A stretch of 64,000 nucleotides of DNA from an uncultured Collinsella sp. (GTDB lineage Bacteria > Actinomycetota > Coriobacteriia > Coriobacteriales > Coriobacteriaceae): NCBI GenBank assembly GCA_900542085.1, contig UQMK01000003.1:1-64000 (forward strand). The letters run 5' to 3'. Below are positions 32,061 through 40,649 of the stretch, one piece after another. Positions within the stretch are counted from its first letter, which is position 1. The number at the start of each line of letters is the position of its first letter. Both the position numbers and the translations under genes were made by a program. The notes under the pieces are model-generated. The model made no database searches, had not been told where the DNA came from, and worked only from the letters and a program-made list of their open reading frames with translations.

Positions 32061-34085
32061 TTAGCGGCGGCGCATCCAGATAATGCCGAGCATGATGACG
32101 ATGATGCCGCCGATGAGGCATGCGCCGACCACGGCCAGCGTGCGGTCTCCCGTTGCGACAAGCTTGCCGGTTGTCTTCTTGGCGCTGGTTTTCGTGGTCG
32201 TAGTAGTCGTGCCGGGCTTGGGCGAGGGCTTAGGCGTTGGACTCGGATTGGGCGTGGGGTCCACGGCTGCGGAGCTGAAGCTGATGGTGCCGGCGAGCCC
32301 GGCCATCTTGTTCTCCCAGTCGCTCTTCCCGATCAGCGCTCTGATCGCCGCCTCGCATGTGCCCCACTCGGTGCGCTTGGTGGCATTTGCGAAAGTGGGA
32401 AAGTCGGTCGTGTTGGTAATGATGTAGTTGTTGGTGGCGACGGTGTAGTTCTTGGCGGGATCGAGCATGCTGCCATCCTTGGTGAGCGTGGCGCTCACAA
32501 TGCGCTTGCCTTCGGGCTGCGTCCAATCAATCGTCACGTTAATGCCGCCAAAGGAGAGAACGCTGCCAGAGTCATCGCGCCACTTGTACTTGTCTTGCGC
32601 CTCCTGCTCGGTGTGGCCGGCTGCCACATAGGCTTGCTGAAGCTCGTAGCTGTCGTTGCAATCGTCGCTGATCTGCAGTGAGTGCTCAAGCGCTGCGAGG
32701 AAGTTTGCGCCGGTCATGCCCCAGGTCTCCACGGTGTTGCCATAGGGCGAGATGGCGACGACGTTGCCGGCGGTCACATCGCCCGCCGCGATGCCGCCGC
32801 GGATGCCGCCCGCGTTTTCGATGGCGAGGTCTGCCCCCGTCAGGGCAAGATAGGAGCCGCAGATAACATGCCCGATGGTCTGGGCTTTGGTGGCGTCGCC
32901 CGCTTTACTGGGACGCAGATCGGTGGTGCGCACCATCTCCCAGCCATGCGTACCCGCGGCGTCCTCGCCGTAGAAATAGTTGGTGGAGGATGTGCCGAGC
33001 ACCTTGTTCGATTCGCTTTCAAAGGCATCGTCGAGTGGCTTGATTTTGTTCTTGCGAACCTCGTCAAGGATGTTCTGGTTGTTAGGGTCTGCCAAAAGGT
33101 CGTCGACGTCCTTGGCGGTGTAGAGCTTCTCGTCGCTGTCGCCTGCGGAGACCGTCACCATGTCGTCGTTGGTGGTTTCGGTACCCCTGGTGTCGTACTC
33201 ATAGGGAATGGAAAGCAGACCAACCTCGGCAAAGGCGCTGCCTGCCTCGACGACGCGGACCGGTTTGCCGTCGGCCCCCGTCACGTTTTCGTCTAAGTTG
33301 ATGTGCTCGTGGCCCGCGACCAGTGTATCGACCCCAACGAGCTTTGCGGCAAAGGTCTTGGCGTTGAGCGTGTGCGCGATGCAGACGATAACGTTGCAGC
33401 CCTCATCCTCGCGCAGTCGCTTGGCCTCGGCATTGATGGCGTCCGCCGCACCCGAGAACGACGTGCCCGCGACCAGGTCCGCGCGTAGCGAGGAGCCCAG
33501 CGACTCATCCATGGCTCCGACGACGCCGACCTTAATCTTGTAGTTAAACGTGGGGCTGCCCTCGCCGTCCTTCCAAGTGCGATTGAGCGTCTTGGTGATG
33601 CTCGAGCTCCATACGCCGTTCGAGGACGTTGCATTCGCGCAGAGCATGGCGAAAGGTGTACTGGTGGCACCATTGCCGGCCATCGTGCGAAGCTTGTCCG
33701 CGCCGTAGCTCCAGTCATGGTTGCCCGGTGTGGTCGCGTCGTAGCCGTTTGCGTAGAAGGTGTTCATGAGTTCGGCGATGCTCTTGCCCTCGCTCATGGT
33801 GGCAAAGGACTGCCCGTGGAAGGTGTCGCCTGCATCGAGCAGAAAGTCGGGGGCGTTGCTTTGAGCGCTATAGAGAACCGCCAGCCCGTCAAAGCCAATG
33901 GTGCCCGTGCCCTTGCTTGCGTTGTAGCTGTACTTGTAGCTGCCGTGGATGTCGTTGGTGTGCATGACGGTTACGGCGCCGTCAATAGCGGCGGGCAGGT
34001 TCCCCGCGAAAGCGAGGCTTGGGATGCCTGTGAGCGCGCCGGCAAACAACGCGGCAGCTAACGCAAGGCGGGGGAGTCTTTTCAT
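32061..34085 (-). CDS. Cell-surface 5'-nucleotidase / 2',3'-cyclic phosphodiesterase family protein
   Basis: A 674-residue secreted enzyme. The signal peptide (MKRLPRLALAAALFAGAL...AFA) is followed by the metallophosphatase domain: HTNDIHGSY, LDAGDTFHG, GNHDWSYG and GHEH. The C-terminal 5'-nucleotidase domain (ENAGGIRGGIAAGDVT; ISPYGNTVETW) binds the base. A Pro/Thr/Lys-rich linker ends in LVATGD, a hydrophobic span and RRR, a sortase-type anchor with a non-standard LPxTG. It probably salvages nucleotides outside the cell. ATG 34085 is chosen for AAGGAGAC upstream. Confidence 0.9.
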   Translation of the reverse strand: MKRLPRLALAAALFAGALTGIPSLAFAGNLPAAIDGAVTVMHTNDIHGSYKYSYNASKGTGTIGFDGLAVLYSAQSNAPDFLLDAGDTFHGQSFATMSEGKSIAELMNTFYANGYDATTPGNHDWSYGADKLRTMAGNGATSTPFAMLCANATSSNGVWSSSITKTLNRTWKDGEGSPTFNYKIKVGVVGAMDESLGSSLRADLVAGTSFSGAADAINAEAKRLREDEGCNVIVCIAHTLNAKTFAAKLVGVDTLVAGHEHINLDENVTGADGKPVRVVEAGSAFAEVGLLSIPYEYDTRGTETTNDDMVTVSAGDSDEKLYTAKDVDDLLADPNNQNILDEVRKNKIKPLDDAFESESNKVLGTSSTNYFYGEDAAGTHGWEMVRTTDLRPSKAGDATKAQTIGHVICGSYLALTGADLAIENAGGIRGGIAAGDVTAGNVVAISPYGNTVETWGMTGANFLAALEHSLQISDDCNDSYELQQAYVAAGHTEQEAQDKYKWRDDSGSVLSFGGINVTIDWTQPEGKRIVSATLTKDGSMLDPAKNYTVATNNYIITNTTDFPTFANATKRTEWGTCEAAIRALIGKSDWENKMAGLAGTISFSSAAVDPTPNPSPTPKPSPKPGTTTTTTKTSAKKTTGKLVATGDRTLAVVGACLIGGIIVIMLGIIWMRRR

Positions 34086-34110
34086 GGCTGTCTCCTTACT
34101 CTTTAACAAA

Positions 34111-34147
34111 AACCACCACAAAGGTGCCTGTCCCCTTTGTGGTGGTT
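34111..34147 (-). terminator. 37-bp palindromic terminator, copy 3
   Basis: Identical to the element at 31129-31165. It lies 10 bases past the ABC ATPase stop, and the minus-strand tail is GGTGGTTTTTGTT. Confidence 0.8.
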
Positions 34148-34157
34148 TTCTAGATCG

Positions 34158-34952
34158 TTAGCTCAGCAGCATGCGGTCGTTGGCGAGCTCGCCGCCCGAG
34201 ACCTCCTCGAACTTCTGCAGCAGGTCGGCAACGGTGAGCGACTTCTTCTCGTCGCCAGCCACGTCGTAGATTACGTGGCCCTCGTGCATCATGATCAGAC
34301 GATTGCCCAGACGGATGGCGTCGTTCATGTTATGCGTGACCATGAGCGTGGTCAGGTGATGCTCATCGACGATTTCCTCGGTCAGATTGAGCACCTTAGA
34401 GGCCGTCTTGGGGTCGAGCGCCGCGGTGTGCTCGTCGAGCAGCAGCAGGCGTGGCTTGGCGAGCGTGGCCATGAGCAGGGTGAGTGCCTGGCGCTGGCCA
34501 CCCGAAAGCAGACCGACCTTGGCGTTGAGGCGCGTGTCCAGACCGAGGTCTAGGCGCTTGAGCAGCTCAACGTACTCGTCCTTCTCGGCCTTGGTGACGC
34601 CCCACGAAAGACCGCGACGCTGGCCGCGGCGCTTGGCGAGGGCCAGGTTCTCGGCAATCTGCATGTCGGCTGCGGTGCCGCGCATGGGGTCCTGGAACAC
34701 GCGACCCAGGTACTTGGCGCGCTGCGACTCGCTCAGACGCGAGATGTCGGTGCCGTCGAGCTCGATGACACCCGAATCGAGCGGATACACGCCGGCGATC
34801 ATATTGAGCAGCGTGGACTTGCCGGCGCCGTTGCCGCCGATCACGGTTACAAAGTCGCCATCATTGAGGGTAAGGTCGACGCCGGTAAGCGCGCGCTTCT
34901 CGGTGACGGTGCCCTTGTTAAAGGTCTTCTTGACGTGCGAGAGCTTAAGCAT
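34158..34952 (-). CDS. ABC transporter ATP-binding protein
   Basis: A 264-residue ATPase with Walker A GGNGAGKST, Q-loop VFQDP, signature LSGGQRQA, Walker B LLLLDEH and the switch His in MVTHNM. MLKLSHVKK at 34952 is chosen because AAGGGGG lies 9 bases ahead; ATG 34961 has no spacing. It overlaps the permease gene. With that permease and the lipoprotein further upstream it makes an importer of the PF04392 (TrpXYZ/YkwB-like) type. Confidence 0.9.
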   Translation of the reverse strand: MLKLSHVKKTFNKGTVTEKRALTGVDLTLNDGDFVTVIGGNGAGKSTLLNMIAGVYPLDSGVIELDGTDISRLSESQRAKYLGRVFQDPMRGTAADMQIAENLALAKRRGQRRGLSWGVTKAEKDEYVELLKRLDLGLDTRLNAKVGLLSGGQRQALTLLMATLAKPRLLLLDEHTAALDPKTASKVLNLTEEIVDEHHLTTLMVTHNMNDAIRLGNRLIMMHEGHVIYDVAGDEKKSLTVADLLQKFEEVSGGELANDRMLLS

Positions 34953-35868
34953 CTGCCTCATCCCCCTTCGTGTAGGAGCTGCGGAGCTTATAGCGCTCCC
35001 AAACCACGGGCACGCACAGGGCTACGGCGACGATCACAGCGGAGAGCAGCTTCATGTCGTTGGCGTCCATGCCCAGCTGCAGCACGATGGCGCGGATGAG
35101 GAAGTAGACCACGGAGCCAAAGACGGCGGAGGCCAGGCGAACGCTAAACTGCGTGAGACCGCCGGGCAGCAGGCGGCCGAGCACCTCGCCGATAACAATG
35201 GCGGCAAGACCGATAACGATGGCACCGGTGCCCATGCCAATGTCGGCGTACTTCTGGCTCTGGCAGATGAGCGCGCCCGAAAGGCCGATGAGAGCGTTGG
35301 AGAGCACGAGGGCGATCATCTTGGTGGAGTTGGTGTTGACGCCCAGGGCGCGGATCATGTACTCGTTGTTGCCGGTGGCTCGCAGTGCCGAGCCGATCTC
35401 GGTGCCAAAGAACCAATACAGGATGGCGACGATAGCCACAGCGAGCAAAATGCCCAGGATGATGGCGACGGTGGACTGCGGCAGGCCCGTCATGTTGCTG
35501 ACAGACGAGAAGATGGTGCCCTTGGCAAGGATGGGCGTGTTGGATTTGCCCATGATGCGCAGGTTGATGGACCACAGGCTGATCTGCGTCAGGATTCCGG
35601 CGAGGATCGCGGGAATCTCAAAGACGGTGGCCAGGATGCCCGTAACGGCACCCGCGATGGCGCCGGCGCACATGCCGGCCAAAACAGCGAGCAGCGGGTC
35701 GACGTTGTTATTGACGATGAGTACGGCGCAGACGCAGCCGCCGAGGGCAAAGCTGCCGTCGCAGGTCATATCGGGGATGTCGAGCAGGCGGAACGTGATA
35801 AACACGCCAAGCACCATAATGCCCCAGAGGACGCCCTGCGAAATGGCGCCCTGCAATGCAATGAGCAT
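34945..35868 (-). CDS. ABC transporter permease (LivH/BMP-type fold)
   Basis: A 307-residue membrane protein with about eight helices (GVLWGIMVLGVFITFRLLDI; FGTEIGSALRATGNNEYMIR). The motif ALRATGNNEYMIRALGVN contacts the ATPase. It belongs to the branched-chain-amino-acid/BMP permease superfamily. A single permease implies a homodimer. The substrate is unproven: the relatives in Streptococcus are predicted tryptophan importers. Confidence 0.88.
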   Translation of the reverse strand: MLIALQGAISQGVLWGIMVLGVFITFRLLDIPDMTCDGSFALGGCVCAVLIVNNNVDPLLAVLAGMCAGAIAGAVTGILATVFEIPAILAGILTQISLWSINLRIMGKSNTPILAKGTIFSSVSNMTGLPQSTVAIILGILLAVAIVAILYWFFGTEIGSALRATGNNEYMIRALGVNTNSTKMIALVLSNALIGLSGALICQSQKYADIGMGTGAIVIGLAAIVIGEVLGRLLPGGLTQFSVRLASAVFGSVVYFLIRAIVLQLGMDANDMKLLSAVIVAVALCVPVVWERYKLRSSYTKGDEADA

Positions 35869-35971
35869 GCTTCATACCTCCTAGGATAGGGTGGACACGT
35901 GAGTCACCATGATAGCGGTAACAATGTATGAAAGAGCTGCGGTCGGATGTTTTGTCTCATCCGTAACAAGC

Positions 35972-36000
35972 AGGGCGGACGCCGGTCTACGACGTCCGCC
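35972..36000 (-). other. Intra-operon hairpin between binding protein and permease
   Basis: GGGCGGACG and CGTCCGCCC form a 9-bp stem without a T-tract in the 204-base gap. A likely attenuator or 3'-stabiliser that lets the binding-protein gene be expressed more than the permease. Confidence 0.5.
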
Positions 36001-36072
36001 CACGTGGCTCAGATATTGAATAACGCGGCTATGGCGCGAGCGCGGGCTCTAGATGCATTGCCGCGCATGACG

Positions 36073-37053
36073 CTACGCGTCCAGAGCGGAGAGGTCGATG
36101 CCCAGGGCCTCGGCCATCTCGTCGTTCTTGACGACGACCAGGTCCTTGCTCGAGAGGTGTTTGATCGGCATGTCCTCGGGCTTAGCCTCACCCTTCAGGA
36201 TCTTGACGGCCATCTCGCCCGCGGCGTAGCCCAGATCCTCGTAGTTGATGGAGAGGGTGAACAGGCCGCCAGCCATGCACATACCCTCCTCGCCGGTCAC
36301 GTAGGGAAGCTTGTTCTCCTTGCAGATCTGGCCCACCTGCGAGGCGCCCGCGGCGATGGTGTTGTCAGTGGGGGAGTACAGCGCGTCGACCTTGCCCACG
36401 GCGGACTCGACGACGGACTGGATCTCGTTGGAGCTCGAGACGGTGAAGTCGGTGTAGTCCAGGCCCAGCTTGTCGAGTTCCTTCTTGGCGGCCTTGATCT
36501 GGACGTCGGAGTTGGACTCGGCGGTGCAGTAGAGCAAGCCGACCTTTTTAACGTCGGGCAGGACCTTCTGCATCATCTCGAGCTGCTCGGCGACCGGGGT
36601 GAGGTCGGAGGCGCCAGTGACGTTGGTGCCGGGCTTATCGTTGTCCTGGACCAGGCCCGAGGCGGCGTAGTCGGTGATGGCGCAGCCCACGATGGGGATA
36701 TCGGCGGTGGCGCCAGCGGCGGCCTGCGCGGCGGGCGTAGCGATGGCATAGATCAGGTCGACGCCATCGCCCACGAACTTGTCGGCGATGGACTTACACG
36801 TGGACTGGTCGTTCTGGGCGTTCTTCTGGTCGATCTTGACCTTAAGGCCGCTCTTCTTGATGGCCTTGACAAAGCCGTCGTTGGCGGCGTCGAGTGCGGA
36901 GTGCTCGGTGAGCTGCAGAACGCCGACGGTGTAGTCGGAACCGGCGGCAGCAGAGCCGGAACCAGAGTTGCCGCCGCATCCGGCGAGCGGAGCGAGCGCG
37001 AGCAGGCCAGCAGAGACCAGAAGGCTCCTGCGGCTGATGGTGATGTCCTTCAT
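36073..37053 (-). CDS. ABC transporter substrate-binding lipoprotein (PF04392-like)
   Basis: A 326-residue lipoprotein. The signal peptide runs SRRSLLVSAGLLALAPLAGC, the lipobox Cys being followed by GGN. The body has the two-lobe pattern of the ABC_sub_bind family (YTVGVLQLTEHSALDAANDG; PIVGCAITDYAASGLV). It is the first gene of the importer operon. ATG 37053 has GGGGGTAACGAT ahead; the frame extends 16 codons upstream without purpose. Confidence 0.9.
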   Translation of the reverse strand: MKDITISRRSLLVSAGLLALAPLAGCGGNSGSGSAAAGSDYTVGVLQLTEHSALDAANDGFVKAIKKSGLKVKIDQKNAQNDQSTCKSIADKFVGDGVDLIYAIATPAAQAAAGATADIPIVGCAITDYAASGLVQDNDKPGTNVTGASDLTPVAEQLEMMQKVLPDVKKVGLLYCTAESNSDVQIKAAKKELDKLGLDYTDFTVSSSNEIQSVVESAVGKVDALYSPTDNTIAAGASQVGQICKENKLPYVTGEEGMCMAGGLFTLSINYEDLGYAAGEMAVKILKGEAKPEDMPIKHLSSKDLVVVKNDEMAEALGIDLSALDA

Positions 37054-37088
37054 ATCGTTACCCCCAGTATAGAAATGGCTGGAAATAC

Positions 37089-37144
37089 TGCACTCAAACA
37101 AAGTGCAAGTGGAACTATAGTAGCGCGGATGTCCATTTTTACAA
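37089..37144 (-). promoter_or_regulatory. Promoter and candidate operator of the ABC importer
   Basis: On the minus strand a -35 TTGTAA (37139-37144) and a -10 TACTAT (37117-37122) have a 16-base spacer. Just downstream is the palindrome TGCACT-N7-AGTGCA (37089-37107), placed to block initiation. Confidence 0.5.
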
Positions 37145-37213
37145 TAACCTGGCGGGTTTTTTAATACAGAACCGGATGGGCGATACGGGTAGTCGAATGG
37201 ACGGCGGAGGTTC

Positions 37214-37999
37214 TTATGCAGCAGAGGCGTCGTCCTCCTCGTCGAGGGCGGCGAAGAGCTTCTTGCCGTCGAGGAGACGCGTGGTGACGTTTCTCATGCG
37301 GCCGATCTCTACGGTACGCAGCGTGTCATCGGCGCCTCGGGCGTCATAGACCGTTCCCAGCAAATACGAGATGCCGTCTCGTTGCTTGATGGCAAAGGGG
37401 CGGAGTGTCATCCGTGCTACTTCAGTTTCGCCACGTGTCGTGACGCTCGAAATATCAAAACTCACCGTGGTTCCGTGGTCGATGGCCTGCTCGATGAGCT
37501 CGCAGGTGTCGATGCGCTTGACGGGCGTGCGCATGGCCTTGGTGGATTTGCCACCGGCGCTTGGAGCAGGCTCGGGTGCATCGAGGTAGCCGCGAACGTC
37601 GGCACTCGCCATGGCGACCAAGTGCTGAGCCATGCTTTTTCGAATGGCAATGGGCGTAGAGCGGTTGCGCATGACCATACCGTGGAGCCGGATGATCTCT
37701 TCGTCGGTGAGCGGACGGGTCAAGAGCCGATACCCCACGCCGCGTTTGTACTCAATTTCGTATCCGGCATGGCGAAGTGCGGAGATGGCGGTGTAGATGC
37801 TGCGCCGCGCCGCCGAGATGGGCATGCGGGCGGGGTCGTCGGGATGGGCGAGGCGCCGGATCAACTCATCGGAAAGCATGGCCTTGTCCTCGCCGGTGTT
37901 CTCGCTTAATAGTTGCAGGATGCGAAGGGCGCGATAGGCTGCCATCGAGGCGGCGCCTCTCGTTGTGGTGTCGTAGGTTTCAGCAGCGGCTTCGGTCAT
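37214..37999 (-). CDS. WYL-type transcriptional regulator (probable)
   Basis: A 261-residue protein with an N-terminal winged helix (RILQLLSENTGEDKAML; RRSIYTAISALRHAGYEIEY) of the DeoR/HTH_11 kind. The C-terminal half (GTTVSFDIS...LRPFAIKQRDGISYLLGTVYD) is read as a WYL-like ligand domain. ATG 37999 is preferred to GTG 38008 for the AAAGGA spacing. It is adjacent to the importer operon on the same strand and may regulate it. The WYL call is by pattern only. Confidence 0.7.
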   Translation of the reverse strand: MTEAAAETYDTTTRGAASMAAYRALRILQLLSENTGEDKAMLSDELIRRLAHPDDPARMPISAARRSIYTAISALRHAGYEIEYKRGVGYRLLTRPLTDEEIIRLHGMVMRNRSTPIAIRKSMAQHLVAMASADVRGYLDAPEPAPSAGGKSTKAMRTPVKRIDTCELIEQAIDHGTTVSFDISSVTTRGETEVARMTLRPFAIKQRDGISYLLGTVYDARGADDTLRTVEIGRMRNVTTRLLDGKKLFAALDEEDDASAA

Positions 38000-38116
38000 G
38001 GTGCCCACGTCCTTTCCGTTTTGGGTGGCGACGGTATGGAGCCTAGGACGTGGGGCTTTCCCAGGGGCGCAGGACGCTCTGGGCGGTCGGTAGTCGTCGG
38101 CAAACGGCGGTTCGAG

Positions 38117-38179
38117 TTTTCAACAGCCCTGCTCAACTGACCAAAAACTTGCCGAAAGCTTGACGGATGCTGTTGAAAA
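38117..38179. repeat. 11-bp inverted pair upstream of the WYL-type gene
   Basis: TTTTCAACAGC (38117-38127) and GCTGTTGAAAA (38169-38179) are perfect and 41 bases apart. The second arm runs into the asnS terminator T-tract. Confidence 0.4.
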
Positions 38180-38211
38180 AAGCGTCTCTCGACCGATGTC
38201 GAGAGACGCTT
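38175..38211 (-). terminator. Terminator of asnS
   Basis: A 14-bp perfect stem AAGCGTCTCTCGAC / GTCGAGAGACGCTT with six T on the minus strand, 47 bases past the stop. Confidence 0.9.
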
Positions 38212-38257
38212 GTGCGATGAGCGTTGGCGTGTGGCGACGCGAGCTAACGTCCGACGA

Positions 38258-39661
38258 TTAGAAGTCGGCGTTGCCCACGGTGCGCGGGTGCGGCAGGACG
38301 TCGCGGATGTTGCCCACGCCGGTGAGGTACATCACCAAGCGCTCGAAGCCCAGACCGTAGCCAGCGTGCTTGCAGGAACCGTAGCGGCGCAGGTCCAGAT
38401 AGTACTTGTACTGCTCGGGATTCATACCCAGGTCCTTGATGCGGGCCTCGAGCAGATCCAGGCGCTCCTCGCGCTGGGAGCCGCCGATGATCTCGCCGAT
38501 GCCCGGCACCAGGCAGTCGGCGGCGGCGACGGTCTTACCGTCGTCGTTCATGCGCATGTAGAAGGCCTTGATCTCTGCCGGGTAGTCGGTCACGAAGGTC
38601 GGGCGCTTAAAGTGCTCCTCGGTCAGGAAACGCTCGTGCTCGGTTTGCAGGTCGATGCCCCAGCTCACGGGGTAGTCAAACTTGTGGCCGGCGGCGACGG
38701 CCTGCTCCAAAATTTCGACGGCCTCGGTATAGGTGACGCGGGCAAAGTCGGAGTTGGCGACATGGTCCAGGCGCTCGATCAGGCCCTTGTCCACAAACTT
38801 GTTGAGCATGTTGAGCTCGTCGGGACAGGTGGCCATAACGTCCTTAAGGACGTACTTGAGCATGGCCTCGGCGTTATCCATGTAGTCGTTCAGATCGGCA
38901 AAGGCCATCTCGGGCTCGATCATCCAAAACTCGGCGGCATGGCGCGTGGTGTTGGAGTTCTCGGCGCGGAAGGTGGGGCCAAAGGTGTACACGTCGCCAA
39001 AGGCCATGGCAAAGTTCTCGGCATTGAGCTGACCGGACACGGTGAGGCTCGCGTGCTTGCCAAAGAAGTCCTGGCTCCAGTCGACCTCGCCGGACTCGGT
39101 GAGGGGCGGATTTTTGGGGTCGAGCGTGGTCACGCGGAACATCTCGCCGGCGCCCTCGCAGTCACTCGTGGTGATGATAGGGGTGTTGACGTAGACAAAG
39201 CCCTGCTCCTGGAAGAAGCGGTGGATGGCGGCAGCCGCGACAGAGCGGATGCGGAACACGGCGCGGAACAGGTTGGTGCGCGGGCGCAGGTGCTGCTGGG
39301 TGCGCAGGAACTCGACGGTTGCACGCTTCTTCTGCAGCGGGTAATCCGGGGCGCTCGTGCCCTCGACCTCGATGGAAGTGGCAGAAAGCTCGAAAGGCTG
39401 GGGCGCATCGGGGGTCAGTTTGACGGTGCCGGTGCAAATGAGTGCGGCCGAGACGTTTTGATGGGCGATCTCGTCATAGTTGTCGAGTGCCTCGCGGTTC
39501 ATGACGACCTGCAGGTCGCGGAAGCAGCTGCCGTCGTTGAGCGTAACAAAGCCAAAGTTCTTCATGTCGCGGATGGACTTGACCCAGCCGGCGACGGTGA
39601 CGGTCTGGCCGCCAAGCGACTCGGCATCGGCATAGAGCTGCGCGATTTTGGTGCGGTTCAC
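38258..39661 (-). CDS. asnS: Asparaginyl-tRNA synthetase
   Basis: A class IIb synthetase of about 467 residues. The N-terminal OB-fold anticodon domain (VTVAGWVKSIRDMKNFGFV) is followed by the catalytic motifs: motif 2 FRAENSNTTRHAAEF and motif 3 GLGFERLVMYLTG. Asn type is indicated by QHLRPRTNLFRAVFRIRS and HAAEFWMIEPE. GTG 39661 (MNRTKIAQLY) is chosen because GGGAGG lies 4 bases ahead. ATG 39673 is possible, but the ribosome site would then fall inside the gene. Confidence 0.93.
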   Translation of the reverse strand: MNRTKIAQLYADAESLGGQTVTVAGWVKSIRDMKNFGFVTLNDGSCFRDLQVVMNREALDNYDEIAHQNVSAALICTGTVKLTPDAPQPFELSATSIEVEGTSAPDYPLQKKRATVEFLRTQQHLRPRTNLFRAVFRIRSVAAAAIHRFFQEQGFVYVNTPIITTSDCEGAGEMFRVTTLDPKNPPLTESGEVDWSQDFFGKHASLTVSGQLNAENFAMAFGDVYTFGPTFRAENSNTTRHAAEFWMIEPEMAFADLNDYMDNAEAMLKYVLKDVMATCPDELNMLNKFVDKGLIERLDHVANSDFARVTYTEAVEILEQAVAAGHKFDYPVSWGIDLQTEHERFLTEEHFKRPTFVTDYPAEIKAFYMRMNDDGKTVAAADCLVPGIGEIIGGSQREERLDLLEARIKDLGMNPEQYKYYLDLRRYGSCKHAGYGLGFERLVMYLTGVGNIRDVLPHPRTVGNADF

Positions 39662-39773
39662 GTATCCTCCCATAACGGTTGAATGATAGTTATCCATACA
39701 GTTCGATATTCTAGCAGCTCGGCTCATTTGGGCTATACGGATAAGGCATTGGCGGGATGGTTTTTCAAACGAA

Positions 39774-39805
39774 AAGCGCCTGCGGCCAAATGGTCGCGGG
39801 CGCTT
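39774..39805 (-). terminator. Terminator of crr
   Basis: AAGCGCC...GGCGCTT, an imperfect 13-bp stem with TTTT on the minus strand, 38 bases after the crr stop. Confidence 0.75.
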
Positions 39806-39842
39806 GACGAGGTGCCTTTTGGCTGTGTGGCGCGGGGCCTGG

Positions 39843-40406
39843 CTACTTGGTCTTGGCTACCAGCAGCGGGTCGCCCAGCTTGACGAGCGGGTTGCCGCCG
39901 ATAAGCGTGCCGGACTCGCCGACATGGTCGATGCTCTTAAGACGATCGAGCTCGGAGACGATGACGGTCACGATGTCCTCGTGACCGGCGGCCTTGATGG
40001 CCTCGCGGTCGAAACTGATGAGCGGCTGGCCTGCCTTGACCGTGTCACCCATCTCGACAAAGCGGGCAAAACCTTTGCCGTTCATTTCCACGGTGCCCAG
40101 GCCAACATGGATGAACACGCGAAGACCGTCCTCGGTGATCATGCCGATGGAGTGGTTGGTGACGGTGGTGGCGCCGATGCGGCCGTTGGCGGGCGCATAG
40201 ATGGTGCCGGTAATGGGCTCGATGCCGTAGCCCTGACCGAGCATACCCGAGGCGATGGTCTCATCGGGAACCTCATCGAGGTTGACGAGCACGCCGTTGA
40301 CGGGGGCGTAGATGACGCCTTCGCGGGTGGCGAAGCTTGCTGCGGGCGGAACGGATGCCTCGCCCGTCGAGGTGAAGGTGGACTTAAGCGAATCGAGCAG
40401 ACCCAT
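39843..40406 (-). CDS. crr: PTS glucose-type EIIA component
   Basis: A 187-residue free-standing IIA-Glc. IYAPVNGVLVNLDEVPDE and GQGYGIEPITGTIYAPANG are the family beta-barrel; the phospho-His pair is NHSIGM and FIHVGLGTVEMNGKGF. The ATG 40406 has GGAGG 7 bases ahead. It receives phosphate from HPr, passes it to IIB domains and acts as a regulator. It is a candidate partner for the IIA-less EIIBC at 19.7 kb. Confidence 0.93.
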   Translation of the reverse strand: MGLLDSLKSTFTSTGEASVPPAASFATREGVIYAPVNGVLVNLDEVPDETIASGMLGQGYGIEPITGTIYAPANGRIGATTVTNHSIGMITEDGLRVFIHVGLGTVEMNGKGFARFVEMGDTVKAGQPLISFDREAIKAAGHEDIVTVIVSELDRLKSIDHVGESGTLIGGNPLVKLGDPLLVAKTK

Positions 40407-40649
40407 AGTTGCCTCCAACTTAAATAGGCGCATATCGCGCGCTTGGTTTGCCGGAAACGTTTCATATGTGTTTCGCGGCTTGGTCAACGCCCCTATTTTA
40501 CGCTGCTCAACGATACCTCTGAACTGGGATTATGTGATATATCAGTTGAAGGGAAACTTATTGCTGGAGTGTTTCTTCGCCACGGGCTCAAGTGGGGTAC
40601 GCTTAGACGCGAAAAACAAGGGCGCATAATCTGCGCGAAGGGAGCACAT

